Shown one piece after another: positions 1 to 12,401 of a DNA stretch of 64,000 bases. Origin of the DNA: Coptis chinensis. Taxonomy: Eukaryota > Streptophyta > Magnoliopsida > Ranunculales > Ranunculaceae. The notes beneath the pieces are model-generated. The model worked only from the letters and a program-made list of their open reading frames with translations, had not been told where the DNA came from and made no database searches. The position numbers were made by a program, and so were the translations under genes. Numbering within the stretch: position 1 is the first letter of the stretch; each line of letters opens with the position of its first letter. The stretch spans positions 84,155,501-84,219,500 of the forward strand of contig CM027385.1 of assembly GCA_015680905.1 (NCBI GenBank). Direction: 5' to 3'.

Positions 1-551
1 GCCAGCTCATTTCCAGGAGAACTAGAGCTCAACATACATGGGATGGATAATGCAAATTATCGAGAGTGCCTTGGTTATGGGTAATGCAAATTACTGAATG
101 ATTATCGAAAAAAAAACAACAGAGTTTTGACTGAACGAGTCCTGGGTTTTCCCTATGCATATGATAGATTGGTGCAAGTGTTATTTAATTCTTCAGTTGT
201 TCTGGATGTACCTTAAATTCATCAGATGAACTCACTTTTTTAGCTCGAATGATCTCTTTTTCATCCAGACACAATTTTCAACAAGCACCTAAAGTTACAG
301 AAGCATCATAGGACTGAATTTCACAACAACCTTAAGATTGAGCAGAATGTTTGGTATGGGTAAAAGGATGTGAACAACAACTTTACATTACTCAAGAACA
401 CACGCCCAAGAGTCACATAGAAGCACTTTCTTTGAGTAGAAAGCAAGTAAACACAAAGATCCCTTTTTCTTGTTCATAATCCCAAGCAAGCATATATACC
501 AAATACCAAACAAACACAAGTGAAAAATAAAATGCAACACACAAAAAGCTC
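1..551. repeat. Duplicated 3' flank, copy A (partner 12402-12987)
   Basis: This segment matches 12402-12987 almost base for base, apart from small indels. It lies directly downstream of the stop codon of the minus-strand gene at 627-5610, so it is probably its 3' UTR or 3' flank. No open frame of note is seen. The match already starts at the first base of the window, so the duplication may extend further left. Confidence 0.85.
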
Positions 552-1180
552 CCCCAATACTCACTGCTGAACCTCATGATGGTGTATGTCAACATCAATT
601 CACTCATGGTGTATGTCAACATCAATTCACTCGGCGCCACCCTCTTCATCACGAAATTTCTTGTACTTATTCAAATCCATTATGGAACTTCCTTGACCTG
701 AAAAATAAATAATCCTCTAAATAAGCTTCCATTCATACATATGTAATGCCAAATTTTTTTTTGGCTGAAATTTAAAGAGTAAAATTCACAAGCAAGACCA
801 GCTTACAAGTCCAATGACAACTATTCATTTGTTATAAATAAAGTAAAATTTGTTAGTTGGGATTTGGGAGCAAGAAACGCACTCAAAACTGTACAAATAA
901 AATGAGCAGAATGTTCAGCAAAACAATGAAGAACAAAAAGTGTCACTAATTGATATTTTAGCCGGTTGAACTAAACATGTTCGTTATTCATGGCACAATC
1001 AAATGAAAACAATATTGTGTTGAATCCTACCATACGCTATAATACCCTTTAGTATCAGGTTTGCACATGGACCTGGCCACCACTAAGTCCATTAGTCAAA
1101 TATATGTACTTGATTTTCCCTTCATGTTTATAATATCCCAATAAGTAGATGAGAAACACCATGTGTAGCACTTACATATG

Positions 1181-1311
1181 TACTAAGTACTAAAGTCCAT
1201 ACAGTATACATATAAAACAAATGGATATTAGAGAAAATCAGTAGCGGAAAATCAAAAGCAACGTGGTAGCACAACTCGTAAATCTGAATCCTGAATATAA
1301 CTATGAATATA
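1181..1311. repeat. Direct repeat flanking the copia fragment, left copy
   Basis: About 125-130 bases here recur at 3489-3620 on the other side of the retroelement, beginning ctaagtactaaag and ending at atgaatatat. The paralogous intron at 24510-24635 has this sequence only once. It is far too long for a target-site duplication. Confidence 0.8.
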
Positions 1312-3488
1312 TCAGTTTTTTAATTGAAATATTATTAACGTGTCCAAGTCTACTATGCCACAGATCAAATGACTCAACCATATAAGAAGAAGTAGATGCT
1401 TTATTTAAATGAAAATCAGTTACATTGAGCTTAAACAAGCCTTCATCTAAATAACCTTTACCCACAAATGTTCCCCCCTTAGTCAGAACAAATTTGTCTG
1501 ACTCAAAGACAAGTTTGAACCCCTTCTTACTTAAAAGGGAACCAGAAACCAGATTTTTCCTAATATCAGGAACATAAAGAACATCCTTCAAATTAAGAAC
1601 ATTTCCAGAAGTGAACTTCAAATTAACATTCCCTTTTCCTTCAACTCTAGAAGTAGATGAGTTACCCATGAACAGACTTTCTCCTTCTCCCAGAGGAGAG
1701 AAGGACGCAAATGCACTTTTAGTGCCACGATGTGTTTCTCAGAGTCTCTGTCTACCCACGGTCATGTTACTCACCAAGTTAACCTCAAGAACCACAGCAG
1801 AAAAGTTACCATCCTGAACTACATTTGCTTGTGCCTTATCTTTCTTCCCATCATTTGGACCTTTTTTGAATTCTGATCCGGGCTATGTGACCTCTTGATC
1901 CGCAAACATAGCAATGAATTTCGTGGATTGTAAGGTTTCTTTTAAAAGTGAGGTTGGACTGTTTATTCTTGTTTGCATATGGTTTCTTTTTGGCTTGGAA
2001 TTTAGATGATTTAGACTTAGAAGAACTAGCGTTACCTTCAACCAGGTTAGCCTTAGCCTTCATTTCCGAAGTCTCCACATTGATTTCAGCCTTCTGTATC
2101 CTCCTCGATCCGAAGGTTGACGATCGATCTTCTAAGGTCATCTCTTTCTTCTTATGTTTGAGATCGTTTTGTACTCCTTCCACGAGGAAGGGAGTTTCTC
2201 AATGATGGAAGCAACCCGAAACCTTTGCAGATTTTATAACCTTCCCCGCAAAATCTCATGAATAATTATTTGCGGCTCCTCCACTTGAGAAACAAATGAT
2301 TTCCCATCTTCCATTTTGAATTCGAAACTTTCCTACAAGAAACTTCTTCAACTGCATCTTCGAGAACATACTTCTTATCAAGTAAATTCCACAACTCTAT
2401 AGCGGTCATTACACACAAAGATAAACATCATACAAATCAAGAGAAAGACAATCAAGTATATAATTTTAGACATAAATAATCCTTCTTTTCCCATCTCTCC
2501 ACACCACCGTAATCCGACTGTGTTCATCTTCATTTTCATTTGAAATGGGTTTCTCAATCGAAATCCATTCAACCGGTTCCAGAGTAGTCGGATAAAATTG
2601 CATTTTCATCCGCGGTAACTAAAATTTCTGCCATAAAAAATCTCAGGTTTGACAGACTTACCACTAGGTTTCTCCATTTTAGCAGTATAAAGAACAAGCG
2701 AGCACAATACTAGATAATAACAGATTCTTACTAGACAATGATTTTTCGTCTTAAGATTGTAATCAACTAGTATCGAAAAACAGTAATAAGAATGCAAGTA
2801 AACTTATCACTGAGGATTGTGCTCGGCACAATTTCCTTAAGACGAAAAAACGCCGCCCGATGCGGTTCTTTGCCAACCTCAAGCCGCGTCGTCTCCCAGA
2901 TACAACAAAGGAAGAAGCGAATCACCAAAGAATGACTAGCTCTGTAGAAACTCTCAGCGTACTCCAGACATGGTTTTTTATTTGAGAAAAAACAATTGCG
3001 GTTAAGCCCCTTGTCTAAACAAGAGAGACTCTTGATATATAGATCTGACACTCGCAACTCAAAGCGAGAGTCACGCCAAGGCTTTAAGGTGCGAGAAAAT
3101 AACGTGATTTTTTACTCTTAGTAAGGAAGATTTTGAAAACAACAGTTTTGGAAAAAGAAGACCAAAAGATAACGTGTGATTTCCGCAAAAACAAGCCCAG
3201 TACTCGCACCCCAAATGGGTGGATTTGCACCCCCTGTGCGCGACGTGCACTAAGGTTTTCTGGAGCTCCCACCTCCCGAGAGCCCCCAAACCAAAGGCCC
3301 TTGTGTACGTAGCAGCACCTCCTTATATCTCTACACTATCCCTCCATAAGGACACAACCAATATAAACTTAAGAGTCTTAAGTTTAGTAACCAATGTGGG
3401 ACTAAAGCCCCCCACATTAGAGTGTAGTAGATACATAAGGTCATGGGTTCAAACCCATGAGGACACAAATTCATTCACATTTCCAACA
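1312..3488 (-). mobile_element. Truncated Ty1/copia retrotransposon (LTR, gag, pre-integrase)
   Basis: Read on the minus strand, the element begins at 3488 with TGTTGGAAATG, a typical LTR start. An LTR-like stretch follows, then degenerate gag with a zinc knuckle of the CCHC type (CYVCGSRGHIARI, near 1870-1905). Next is a gag-pre-integrase stretch ([11 protein letters not shown], near 1335-1370) preceded by the [19 protein letters not shown] segment that follows the copia protease. The element stops there: integrase core, reverse transcriptase, RNase H and the 3' LTR are missing. Gag is broken by several stops and frameshifts. It sits in the last intron of the duplicated gene and is absent from the paralogue, so it arrived after the gene duplication or was lost from the other copy. 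It is not autonomous. Confidence 0.85.
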
Positions 3489-3620
3489 CTAAGTACTAAA
3501 GCCCATACAGTATACATATAAAACAAATGGATATTAGAGAAAATCAAGAATGGAAAAATCAAAAACAATGTGGTAGCACAACTCAGTAAATCTGAATCCC
3601 GAATATAACTATGAATATAT
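3489..3620. repeat. Direct repeat flanking the copia fragment, right copy
   Basis: Partner of 1181-1311. It starts directly after the LTR terminus with ctaag, the same five bases found at 1183-1187. That fits a 5-bp target-site duplication later embedded in a larger duplication. Confidence 0.75.
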
Positions 3621-4193
3621 GAGAACACTAACCTTTCTCAAATGTCAAGCGGTTGTTAACCCATCCAACACCCATGGCATTAGGAAGCCAATTATCATTA
3701 TCTATCCGCAAAAGTATATCCAAAAACGATAAGATATTATGATTGCATACTTCCATTTCGAACAAGGATACAAGAGCTCTAAGCAACCCTCCCTAAAAGA
3801 AATGAACATAGGAAAAACCTATGGTAGGAAACAATTTTCTAACAAGTACTCTCACCATAGAACAACCACCCCAGAAATATAGATATGGACACGTAACACT
3901 AGTATGACACGGACACTACATTTGTCAATAAATCTGATAGGGACCACATAAAGGATGCATTATATGATGCATGAAGGATTTTATGACAGCTTCTTTAGGA
4001 CACTGATGACATATGTTGGTTAAATGGGTCTCCTCTCCTAAATTATTTTTAATTTAAAAGATGTCATAGGTGTAAGGCCTTAATAAGCTCACAAATTTAA
4101 GAGTGTAGGCTATAAACCCTACAAGACGGTACAAGAAATTCATTATAAGTTCCTAACTTATAATGCAAAGATAACGAAATTTTATGTGATTTC

Positions 4194-4244
4194 AATATAT
4201 ATATATATATATATATTGGAAATATATCTATATATATATATATA
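4194..4244. repeat. (TA)n microsatellite
   Basis: Two runs of alternating T and A, interrupted near 4217-4222, lie in an intron of the damaged gene copy. The paralogous intron near 25285-25300 has a much shorter run. Confidence 0.9.
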
Positions 4245-5985
4245 GAAATAAAATAAAACAAATTTGACGAGAAAGTGTCAGCTGAAAAAGTACGTGTAAC
4301 ACGTGCCATTATAATAGTGGAATGATAATTAAAAGTTAAAAAAGCCAGGTATGGTCATAGTCACTTTTCATGGAAAAGAATTAAAATTATTGTACAGACT
4401 CCAGACGAACTGAAACTCTAGAGGGACAAAGTTTTCTTTATCTTACTTTATTTCCAGGAGGGTCTACATGTAGTTTCCTGCAATTTAAATTTACCAGGAA
4501 TTACAACGGATATATTGGAGCAAAAAGCTACTCTATATACAAAGGTGAAATTAGCATATTAAATATTAATGTTACCTAACTCCCTCTTGAAGTGCCTTTC
4601 GCTCTTTACGGGTCATTTTTATCGTCATTTTTATCTCTTCTTTTAAATCTGTACAACATTCAACAATACCAACCTGGGGGAGAGAAAGATGTTAGCTCAC
4701 TGATTCAAAGTAATTCCATAAATGACAATAAATCCGACAATAACTAACCTTAATAAAAAAGACTATCCTCTTTTGAGTACGTTTCACATAATTCTCCAAT
4801 TCTGTGACCTTAACAAACAAACAAACTCTATCCCGTTCGATGTTGACATTGTAATCCGCCCATCTGTAAAAGATGCATCAGATGTATCAGCAAACTTTCT
4901 TACAATGAAAAGCTTGTTAACTTTCTCACATTAAAAAGTCTAAATCGCAGCAAATTCAAAAAGCGGGGGTGCTAATTAAAAAAAGTACATTGATATATAT
5001 CTTACTTGATTTGTCTCAAAGCACATATTGTTTCTTCGTCAGCACCTTCTTCATAACAAAAAGGAGAAGTCTCTAACAAACGAAAAATCTTCACACCCTG
5101 AAGTTAAGCAAGAAGAAAAATACTGAGTGCTTCAATAATGACTAAACAAATTAATAAGGTACATTCCTAAGAAAGGTTGTTAGCCGATATTCAAACAAAT
5201 CATGTACAAAAATTTAAAAAAAAAACTTACAGGTTCGCGAGATTTCCTCCAAAAAGCCAGTCCAACTTGCAAATCAATAACATTATCACCAGCTCTGTTG
5301 CACAATAAAATATTTACTTGAGGGCACTAATAATAATAATAATAATGGAAAGGCTACAAGAAGTAATAACTTCAAGCCCCTAGAAAAAGAATTAGAAATT
5401 AAAAAGTAAAATCTGGTTAATCTGGTTAACCTGGCGGCAAAAGCTGTCACAATGTCGGGGCTAAGTTCCACACTAATTACTTGCCATAGGTAATCTAAAG
5501 TGGAAATCTCTGGAAAAAAAAAATAAACAAACAAAGATTAGAGTTTAACCTTTCGCTTAAAAAATCATAACGCTTAAAATTCAAATGTATCCATGTTTAC
5601 CAGGAGCCATAGTTGAAACAAAATATCCACGAATCTACTGTAAAACGTTATCAAACAGTGAATGTCGAATAATAATAAATTTAAAAAAAATGAATACTAC
5701 AAATCGATAAATTTATAATTGAAATTAATATAACCTTAACAACACATTGCAAAAAAGCATAAATCACTACTGACCTATTATCTGGATATACTTTGAAACC
5801 CTAAACGTTTCAATGTGTTTTGATATTGACGTTCATGCATTGACACTAAAAAACCACTTAATAGAGAATATGCAAATTATATGATTCCTTATATATCAAT
5901 ATATGCAAATTATATGATTCCTTTATTTCCTTATATATCAATATGCAGAAGTGATACTGCTTTGACGAATGACTTATTTTATTAT

Positions 5986-6734
5986 GGGTCCTATTACTGA
6001 CAGACCCCAATTTGTGTTGGGCGGACTCCCACCAAAAAAACAATTATTACAAGTTTGCTATTAGTTTCAAAAAATCTAAAAAAAACACAATTATTATAAG
6101 TATGCCATTAGTCCAAAAAAATTTGAATTCGAAACCCAAACTTAAACGACCGGGCTTTGGAGTGCGTTCCAAATCAAATTAATGTGAGTCGTTTGGGACT
6201 TAAGTCCAAACGATCCGCCACACCCTGGCCGTCAGCCCAAAAAACGTAACTATATATTTTTTCAAAGTTGAATCCTTAAACGACGCGTACGGCATATCGT
6301 TTTGGACTAAAGTTTAAACGGTGTGGTCATATCGTTGGAGACTTAGTCCAAACGGTGTGGCCATTTTTTTTCTAAGTCAAAATCCCAAACTGACATGGCC
6401 ACATCATTTTGGACTTCCGGTCAGGGCGGTGTGGTCATAATGGATTTGGGATTTGAATTTTGAAAAAAATTCAAAGTTTTTTTGGCTCTTAACCCGGTGT
6501 GGCCAGTCGTTTGGACTAAGTCCCAAACGGTGTAGCCAAGTCGTTTGGGACTTAGTCAAAGGACCTAGCCAAATTTTTAAAGTTTGGGGGTTTCAATTCA
6601 AATTTTTTGACTAATGGCATACTTGTATAATTGTTTTTTTTAGATTTTTAAAAAACCAATGTCACACTTGTAATAATCGCTTTTTTTGGTGAAGTCCCTT
6701 CAACACAAATCGTCCCACAAGAATAACAAGTACC
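5986..6734. mobile_element. Non-autonomous TIR element, hairpin-like
   Basis: The two ends are inverted copies of each other over more than 100 bases. The left end includes aatttgtgttg, the run ccaccaaaaaaacaattatta and atgccattagtc. The right end read on the minus strand has the same order of motifs. The interior is filled with imperfect inverted and direct copies of GTTTGGACTTAGTCC-like words beside GGTGTGGCCA. The flanks share tttattat on both sides (5978-5985 and 6735-6742), which would be an 8-bp target-site duplication, but this word is low complexity. No protein coding is seen. Long TIRs could suggest a Mutator-like or foldback element; an 8-bp duplication would favour hAT. Confidence 0.7.
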
Positions 6735-6825
6735 TTTATTATTATTATTATTTTGATTGGTAACCCTGTTTTGCTAAAAATGTGTGGGCAAGCCTGTTTT
6801 TAAAGAGATCAGTAACTCAATAATG

Positions 6826-6900
6826 TGTAGCGGGGTTCGAACCCCATACCTCTGGTATCATCACCCAAAGGTTTTACCAACTAAGCTATTCCCACTGATC
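6826..6900 (-). repeat. tRNA-related sequence (SINE head or tRNA pseudogene)
   Basis: On the minus strand a box-A-like word (TAGCTTAGTTGGTAAAAC) is followed about 35 bases later by a perfect T-arm/box B (GGGGTTCGAACCCC). The acceptor stem pairs poorly and the anticodon arm is not convincing, so this is not a functional tRNA. It is more likely the tRNA-derived head of a SINE or a tRNA pseudogene. Confidence 0.5.
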
Positions 6901-9513
6901 TTCAGGTATTAATTTGAATATTATCAAAATAACACAACACAAATGCCTAATACAATTAATTTTGACTACATGCATAACGGGCATAAATGTCTGATTTTAC
7001 TCTCTGTTTTTTTCGCTACAATAAATGTTTGATTTTACACAAATTTATAAACAAATTTGATAAATGTGTTTTCGCCATTAAAAATTTAGTCATCTTTCAT
7101 AAAATAAAAGAAAAATGAAAAATGAAAAAGAAAACTTGCTTTATTAGTGTGGCCTTTGTCAATATACGTATATGGCTCCATTGCCCAACCTATAGTGAAC
7201 TTCTCTAACCATGGTCATCGATGGAAATCTCATCTTAGAATCCCACAATTCATTCGACCATATCTTCAATGTATAATATGAATTAACTTGAGATAGTACG
7301 TGCAATGCAAGCTTAGGCCCATTACCTTGATACCTTGAAGGCCTTGAATAGTTGAACTACAGTCTTACCTTTTATGCTTAAATGTTGAATAATTTGTTTA
7401 CCCAAAGGAAAAAAAAACCATCTCAAAGGCACTATATGAATAACTTGGTTTTTTTTTGGGTAATATAGATAACTCAAATATAATGAAAAAAACAACAAAG
7501 GATAGAAAAGTGATGTAAACCTATTAATTGAATGTTATATGATACACAACATTCAATTTGAAAGGATACGAACATAAGATCAATGAATATGAACATGAAC
7601 TTAGGGAATGAGACCGAGCGTCCACAACAAATTGAAGCATCTAATTGCTTGTTAGCAATACTTGTAGAATGATCTCAAACCGATATTAATCAAAAGATCG
7701 TATGTCATTACATGCATTAGAATAAAGAAAAAGAATGAACTCATTAAATAGTCCTAGAAAAAGTACCTACTTTAAGACGTATTAAACTAACCAAGATAAG
7801 AAGACCAAAGTCAAAGTTGAAAGCCCTAAAACATGAATTTTGTGAACTAAATATATATGATTGGCCTGTGACAGGGGCAGGGGGTTCGATCATGCATATG
7901 CGAGCATGTTTGCTCAACAGGCTTGCTTGTGCCTTTTGTCTTTTAGTTTAGTACCACACATAGGCATGATGTAAAAAATGATAACTAACTTGAAAAAAAG
8001 AACAAAAAGAACGTACTTGAGAAGAAGAGACAAAAATGGAACACCTATTAAATAGCTCCGTCCATGGAGAATACCCTCCCCAAGACTCTTCTAGCTTTGT
8101 ACCTATCGTTCCTTTTTTTTAATGAAAGGCAAGCGTTGTATGCCTCCTTAAAAAATATATATTGATACTGGTTCAAGTTTATTGGTGCTTCATAGACTAC
8201 ATATTTGGGTTGTTAATCTCAATATATATTTGCTAATCAGGTGCTGGTCAGTGGTTTTTCTCACTATATGTTATGGGTAATAAGGCTCACAACATGTTAC
8301 AACTCTTACGCTTATATAAAGAACACAATAAACTAGTTAGTTCGACATGTATAAGTTGCTCCAAGTACAATACTGTTCTCATATTGGCTTTCTAGCTTCA
8401 CAATTATACCATTTGCCACATCTATACAAAATAAAATGTTAATAATTATTTTTTTGGAACATTTACCAAAATTTGTCTAACAGATTTATCATCAACTAAT
8501 AAAAATAGTTGTCACGCTGTGGTTTTAGGATTCAGATAGCTATTTGCGCTATTTAGATAAATTAGAATCTCTACTACTAGTATAGCCTATAATGATTGTG
8601 GTCTCTTAAATTCATCCGGGACTTTTTCTGACGCATAATACCCTTGATGAATAATAAAATTAGATGCCTAGCTATTTATTAATGAGGACTACTTTGTCTT
8701 TTATGTATTTATAAATTTTCAGTACCGATATTGTCCTTAAATAAAACAATTGCTTAACACCTTTAAATAGGGCCAATTAGTCTTTTCATGTGGGAGTATA
8801 TTAGAAAACCAAATCCACGCCATTCTCATTTGTACGCATTACTATTAATGTCATTTAATTAGCAATAATTGCATTATTTAATAAGAGGTTAAGAAATTGA
8901 AAAATCTAATTAGAGAATAAGAACCGATTCTTTTCCATTCTCTCCCACATCCTGGAACTAGCATAGAAGCCTAAAACCGATGCTTACCCTTCTTCGTCTC
9001 ACATAAAATCACTTAGAAGACCTCTCCCATCTCAAAAAAATAAAGGGGGTCAACAACAAGGCTAATCGAGCATAGAAACAGAGAAAAAGATGGACGACTA
9101 AAAGGCGGATATTGTAAGAGTACCCGAACAAGAAAAACTGAAGCAACTGATTGCTCAACAAAGCTCGACGAAGAGGTTGTTGAGGAGCAGTGAAGGTGGG
9201 GGTGGATTTGTTTTTTTGGTGAGTCTTAATATGTGTCCATTAATTTCTTATTATTGTTTAAGTTTCTCAATACGTTATGAAGACATACTATTTAGGAGAA
9301 TTGTTGTACACAAAACCGCAAAGACCAAAGGTACTTATGTGATGAATTTGGGGTTTTTTCTCTTCAAAATTTTGTTTTGATCCCCATGTTCTCCATATTC
9401 TGATTGTTATAACATCATTTGATGAATTTATATCGAGATTCAGCTAGATATGAAATAGTATAGAAACGGAGAGGGAAGATCTCAATTTTCTTGTTGGTTC
9501 TTATCTTTTGCAG
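6901..9513. other. AT-rich intergenic stretch
   Basis: Only short chance frames are seen. One frame at 9177-9380 begins LRSSEGGGGFVF but resembles nothing I know. A transcribed 5' part of the decayed carrier gene could lie here, but I cannot support one. Confidence 0.5.
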
Positions 9514-10787
9514 AAGATGCATCCTTAACTCCTCTCATTACGCCTTGGAGCCGAACAATGTCTTTGGAATCATTGCCATGTCGCCTACTTACCCAATGGA
9601 CATGGTGCGGGTAGACTTTTATGCATGTAATGAATTATGACTTTCATGCATCTATTGGAATTTCTATGTCCCTGTGTGTATGAAAATTTTAACTATTTTT
9701 TCTTTTTTCAGATTTCATCATAAACTTTAATGTTTACATTCATTTCCCTCTTTGTACAGACAGAGAAAATCCCCATACCAAAGATAGGGGTATGTTCCAT
9801 GCTCTATCAACTGTTTCTCCCGAAGAAGGGCCGAGGGCACTTTATAAAGCTGGCTTCCTTCGCTTATTGGAGTTGTAAGTACATTTATGTGTGTGAAAAT
9901 AGATAGTTTGCTAACTCAGCGACAATAATAAACAATCAAAGTCTTTATATACTATAGAAAATCTGATCTCCAATTGGCAATTATTCCATGTGATGAAAAG
10001 TTCAATATTTCAAAATTATAGTGATTTCTCATATTTTTTATTATTAGATGAACTACATGGGCACTGAACTAGTCCTCCCCCCTCTTCCCTTTCCTTAGGT
10101 TTTTATCTGTTGTTGTCATTTGCGTCTCAAATAGTTGCATAAGAGAAGCAGCTTGGGGAAGTACATAAGGTTTGCATATGATATTCCATATTTTATCCAT
10201 AACTGAGAAACGGTTTGTAGTAGCCAAGACTTAATGTGCATACATTATCAATACAGTTGTTACTTGGTGGAAGTACATAAAAATTGCTTCTTATCAAGTG
10301 ACTTGTATTGCCGTATTGGGCTCTTGATTATTTGTCCTTGCTGAGCATTCAAGGCACTCTCAAGTAGGAATGCAGTTATAATTAATTATCAAAGGATGTA
10401 GTGAAAGAATTCTCAACAAGCAGAAGATTCTCTGTTGTTCGTTCTCTTGTGGTATAATGAATCTCACTGTACAGTTTATGAGATTCCAGTTTCTCTTTGG
10501 TTATAGTTTTGTGATGCTAAATCTGTATGATCAATTGTATGTGCTTAAAATTCTTTCTTCACTTTATCCCAGTCTTTGGCACCATATCTGAAGGTCAACC
10601 TTGGACACTATATTAAGCAAGAAACAGAGTTGACATTTTGAGCTCAAAATGTTTGTTGTGCATCTCACCAAAGTATACAGAGTGCCCTGTGTAATTTACT
10701 TGGTTTTGGTGTTTGCAGGGCCCGTATGTTGGCCTCAACTTTGCTGTATACGAGTCTCTAAAAGACTAGTTGATCAAGTCTAGACCG
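9514..10787 (+). pseudogene. ADNT1: Decayed mitochondrial adenine nucleotide carrier (ADNT1-like)
   Basis: Three exon remnants of the C-terminal third of a mitochondrial carrier are visible in order. The first (9514-9610) reads LTPL, then after a one-base shift LRLGAEQ, then after another shift GIIAMSPTYPMDMVR, which contains the PxDxxR carrier signature. The second (9760-9873) has TEK..SPYQ and, after a shift, GMFHALSTVSPEEGPRALYK, then in another frame WLPSLIGVV. The third (from 10719) reads PYVGLNFAVYESLKD followed by TAG where the family has Trp, with LIKS continuing behind the stop. Several frameshifts plus a nonsense codon make this a pseudogene. The N-terminal two thirds are not found. 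The functional family carries AMP/ADP/ATP across the inner mitochondrial membrane. Confidence 0.75.
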
Positions 10788-12401
10788 TGAACTTTAGATT
10801 CCTTTCAACACATGGTTTTGTAACTGAGTCCTCAAATTTAGTTTGGAGAGGGTGACTTGAGGATCATATCAAGTATCAAGTTCTCCTGATCATCATGTTC
10901 ATGTATCATCAGTTTAAAAGGGAAAAAATGTTAGGAATTTTGATATTGTTTGAATATCCAGTTGGTTGAATATATTATATGTATATTTTGCAAGCTAATT
11001 TTAAAGGCTCAACTACCATGCAGGTGATCAAGATATTCAGGTATTGTCTACCAAGAGAACCATTTATGCACATACAGTTACAATATGACAAAGCTCTGCA
11101 CCGTCAAAAATTCCTGGCGGTTCATATATCAATTTTCTTTTTTTAGGTAGTGTTCTTTCAAAAAATTTAAGTTCTCACTTTATCCTTAATCATCATGTGT
11201 TGATATCTCTGATTACGTTTTTCTTCTGCAAACTAAATCTCTTTCCATAGCTTTATTTCCGAGACGGCGTGTACAATGTTTAGTTTATAGCTAACGACAA
11301 TTTTATTATTTTTTTCAGTCATGCCACTACATGCGGTGAATTGCTACAAATCATTATTAAAAAGTTTAAAATTATGGATGGCGACATGAATGAGGTTGTT
11401 TTATATATTTATCTTTAGGCGGACTAATTTAATTGCATTACACTTTTGGTAAGCTCTTCTCTTTTTTATATCAGATTGAATTTGGACTCCTTTTTTTTTT
11501 GGCACGCAGGGTTTGTCAAGAACAAGTTGCGTGAGTATTGCAAACAACTTTGGACCACCAACAACTAAAGACACAAAAACACCTAACAACCCCCAATTAA
11601 GCCTTAATTTAGCTAAACCCCAATTTTTTTAACCTCTATTTAGTTTAAACACCAAGCAAGGGGTATTCTCTTTCACCAAATTCGTCATTTGGAAGCCAAA
11701 TTGGAAGGTGGAACTGTGGAAGTGTGATGACACGTGTCTTAGTTGAGTTTGACTTCTAATTAAGAGGGTATATATGTCATTGTACAAGCAAAGGGCAATG
11801 AAGTCTTCTTACATATCTTGACCAAAAACATAACACATAAGAGATGAGATGACAAATCAAACTTTACATTTCTTGTTTCTTCTAGTTAAACACATAAGAG
11901 ATGAGATAACAAATCATTATAACTTACTATATGCTTTGTTTTTTTTAACAAACCAAACTAAATGAGGAAAAAAATAAAATGTAAGAAGTTGTGGTTTAAA
12001 CCAAAGACAACAAGAATGAGATCTAGTTCAAGTTTGTTGTATTTTAAAATCACATAAAAATGCACAACATTTTGTTGGATTTATGCATGTTGATTGTTGA
12101 ATTATGTTGAGATACCGAGGCATACAATTAGGCTGAGTTTTCCAATGAGATCCAATCCCAAGTCCCAACCACTGGTAAATTGTGAATTGCTATATAGCCG
12201 ACTTCTAGTGGTCATTGTTATTGTATCTAGTATCTAGTATCTAGTATCTACACATTAGCGAGAGAAGGGTCCATTGAAAAAAATAAATTGTTCACTCCTG
12301 TGACACCATCAGACAAAGTCTCTTTCTGTTCACTCCTGCGATGATCAGATAAAGTCTCTTCCGAAGATATATTTCCTCTACGTCAACCTTGTCATTTTGA
12401 A
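10788..12401. other. Intergenic, no gene seen
   Basis: AT-rich DNA without a convincing frame. A short perfect tandem array of a 7-base unit (tatctag) lies at 12223-12249. Confidence 0.5.

Larger units (their letters stand above)
627..5610 (-). pseudogene. Duplicated eight-exon gene of unknown function, damaged copy
   Basis: I do not recognise the family. Exon by exon this matches the intact paralogue at 23173-26627. It starts at an ATG at 5610 (short first exon, Met-Ala-Pro) and ends with a terminal exon reading into KYKKFRDEEGGAE and a stop at 627-629. Exons 2-6 are all open: exon 2 near 5430-5515, exon 3 near 5230-5295, exon 4 near 5010-5100, exon 5 near 4750-4865, exon 6 near 4580-4676. 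Exon 6 carries a 12-base tandem duplication that keeps frame, and exon 1 is 15 bases shorter than in the paralogue. Exon 7 (near 3640-3712, reading IDNDNWLPNAMGVGWVNN) has lost its acceptor: the paralogue has CAG, this copy has CGG. The last intron also holds a truncated copia element. Exon skipping or a cryptic site is likely, so I call it a probable pseudogene, though a shorter product is possible. Confidence 0.6.

Noticed and set aside
6826..6900. Functional tRNA gene
   Set aside because: Box A and box B are present, but the acceptor stem does not pair and the anticodon arm is unconvincing.
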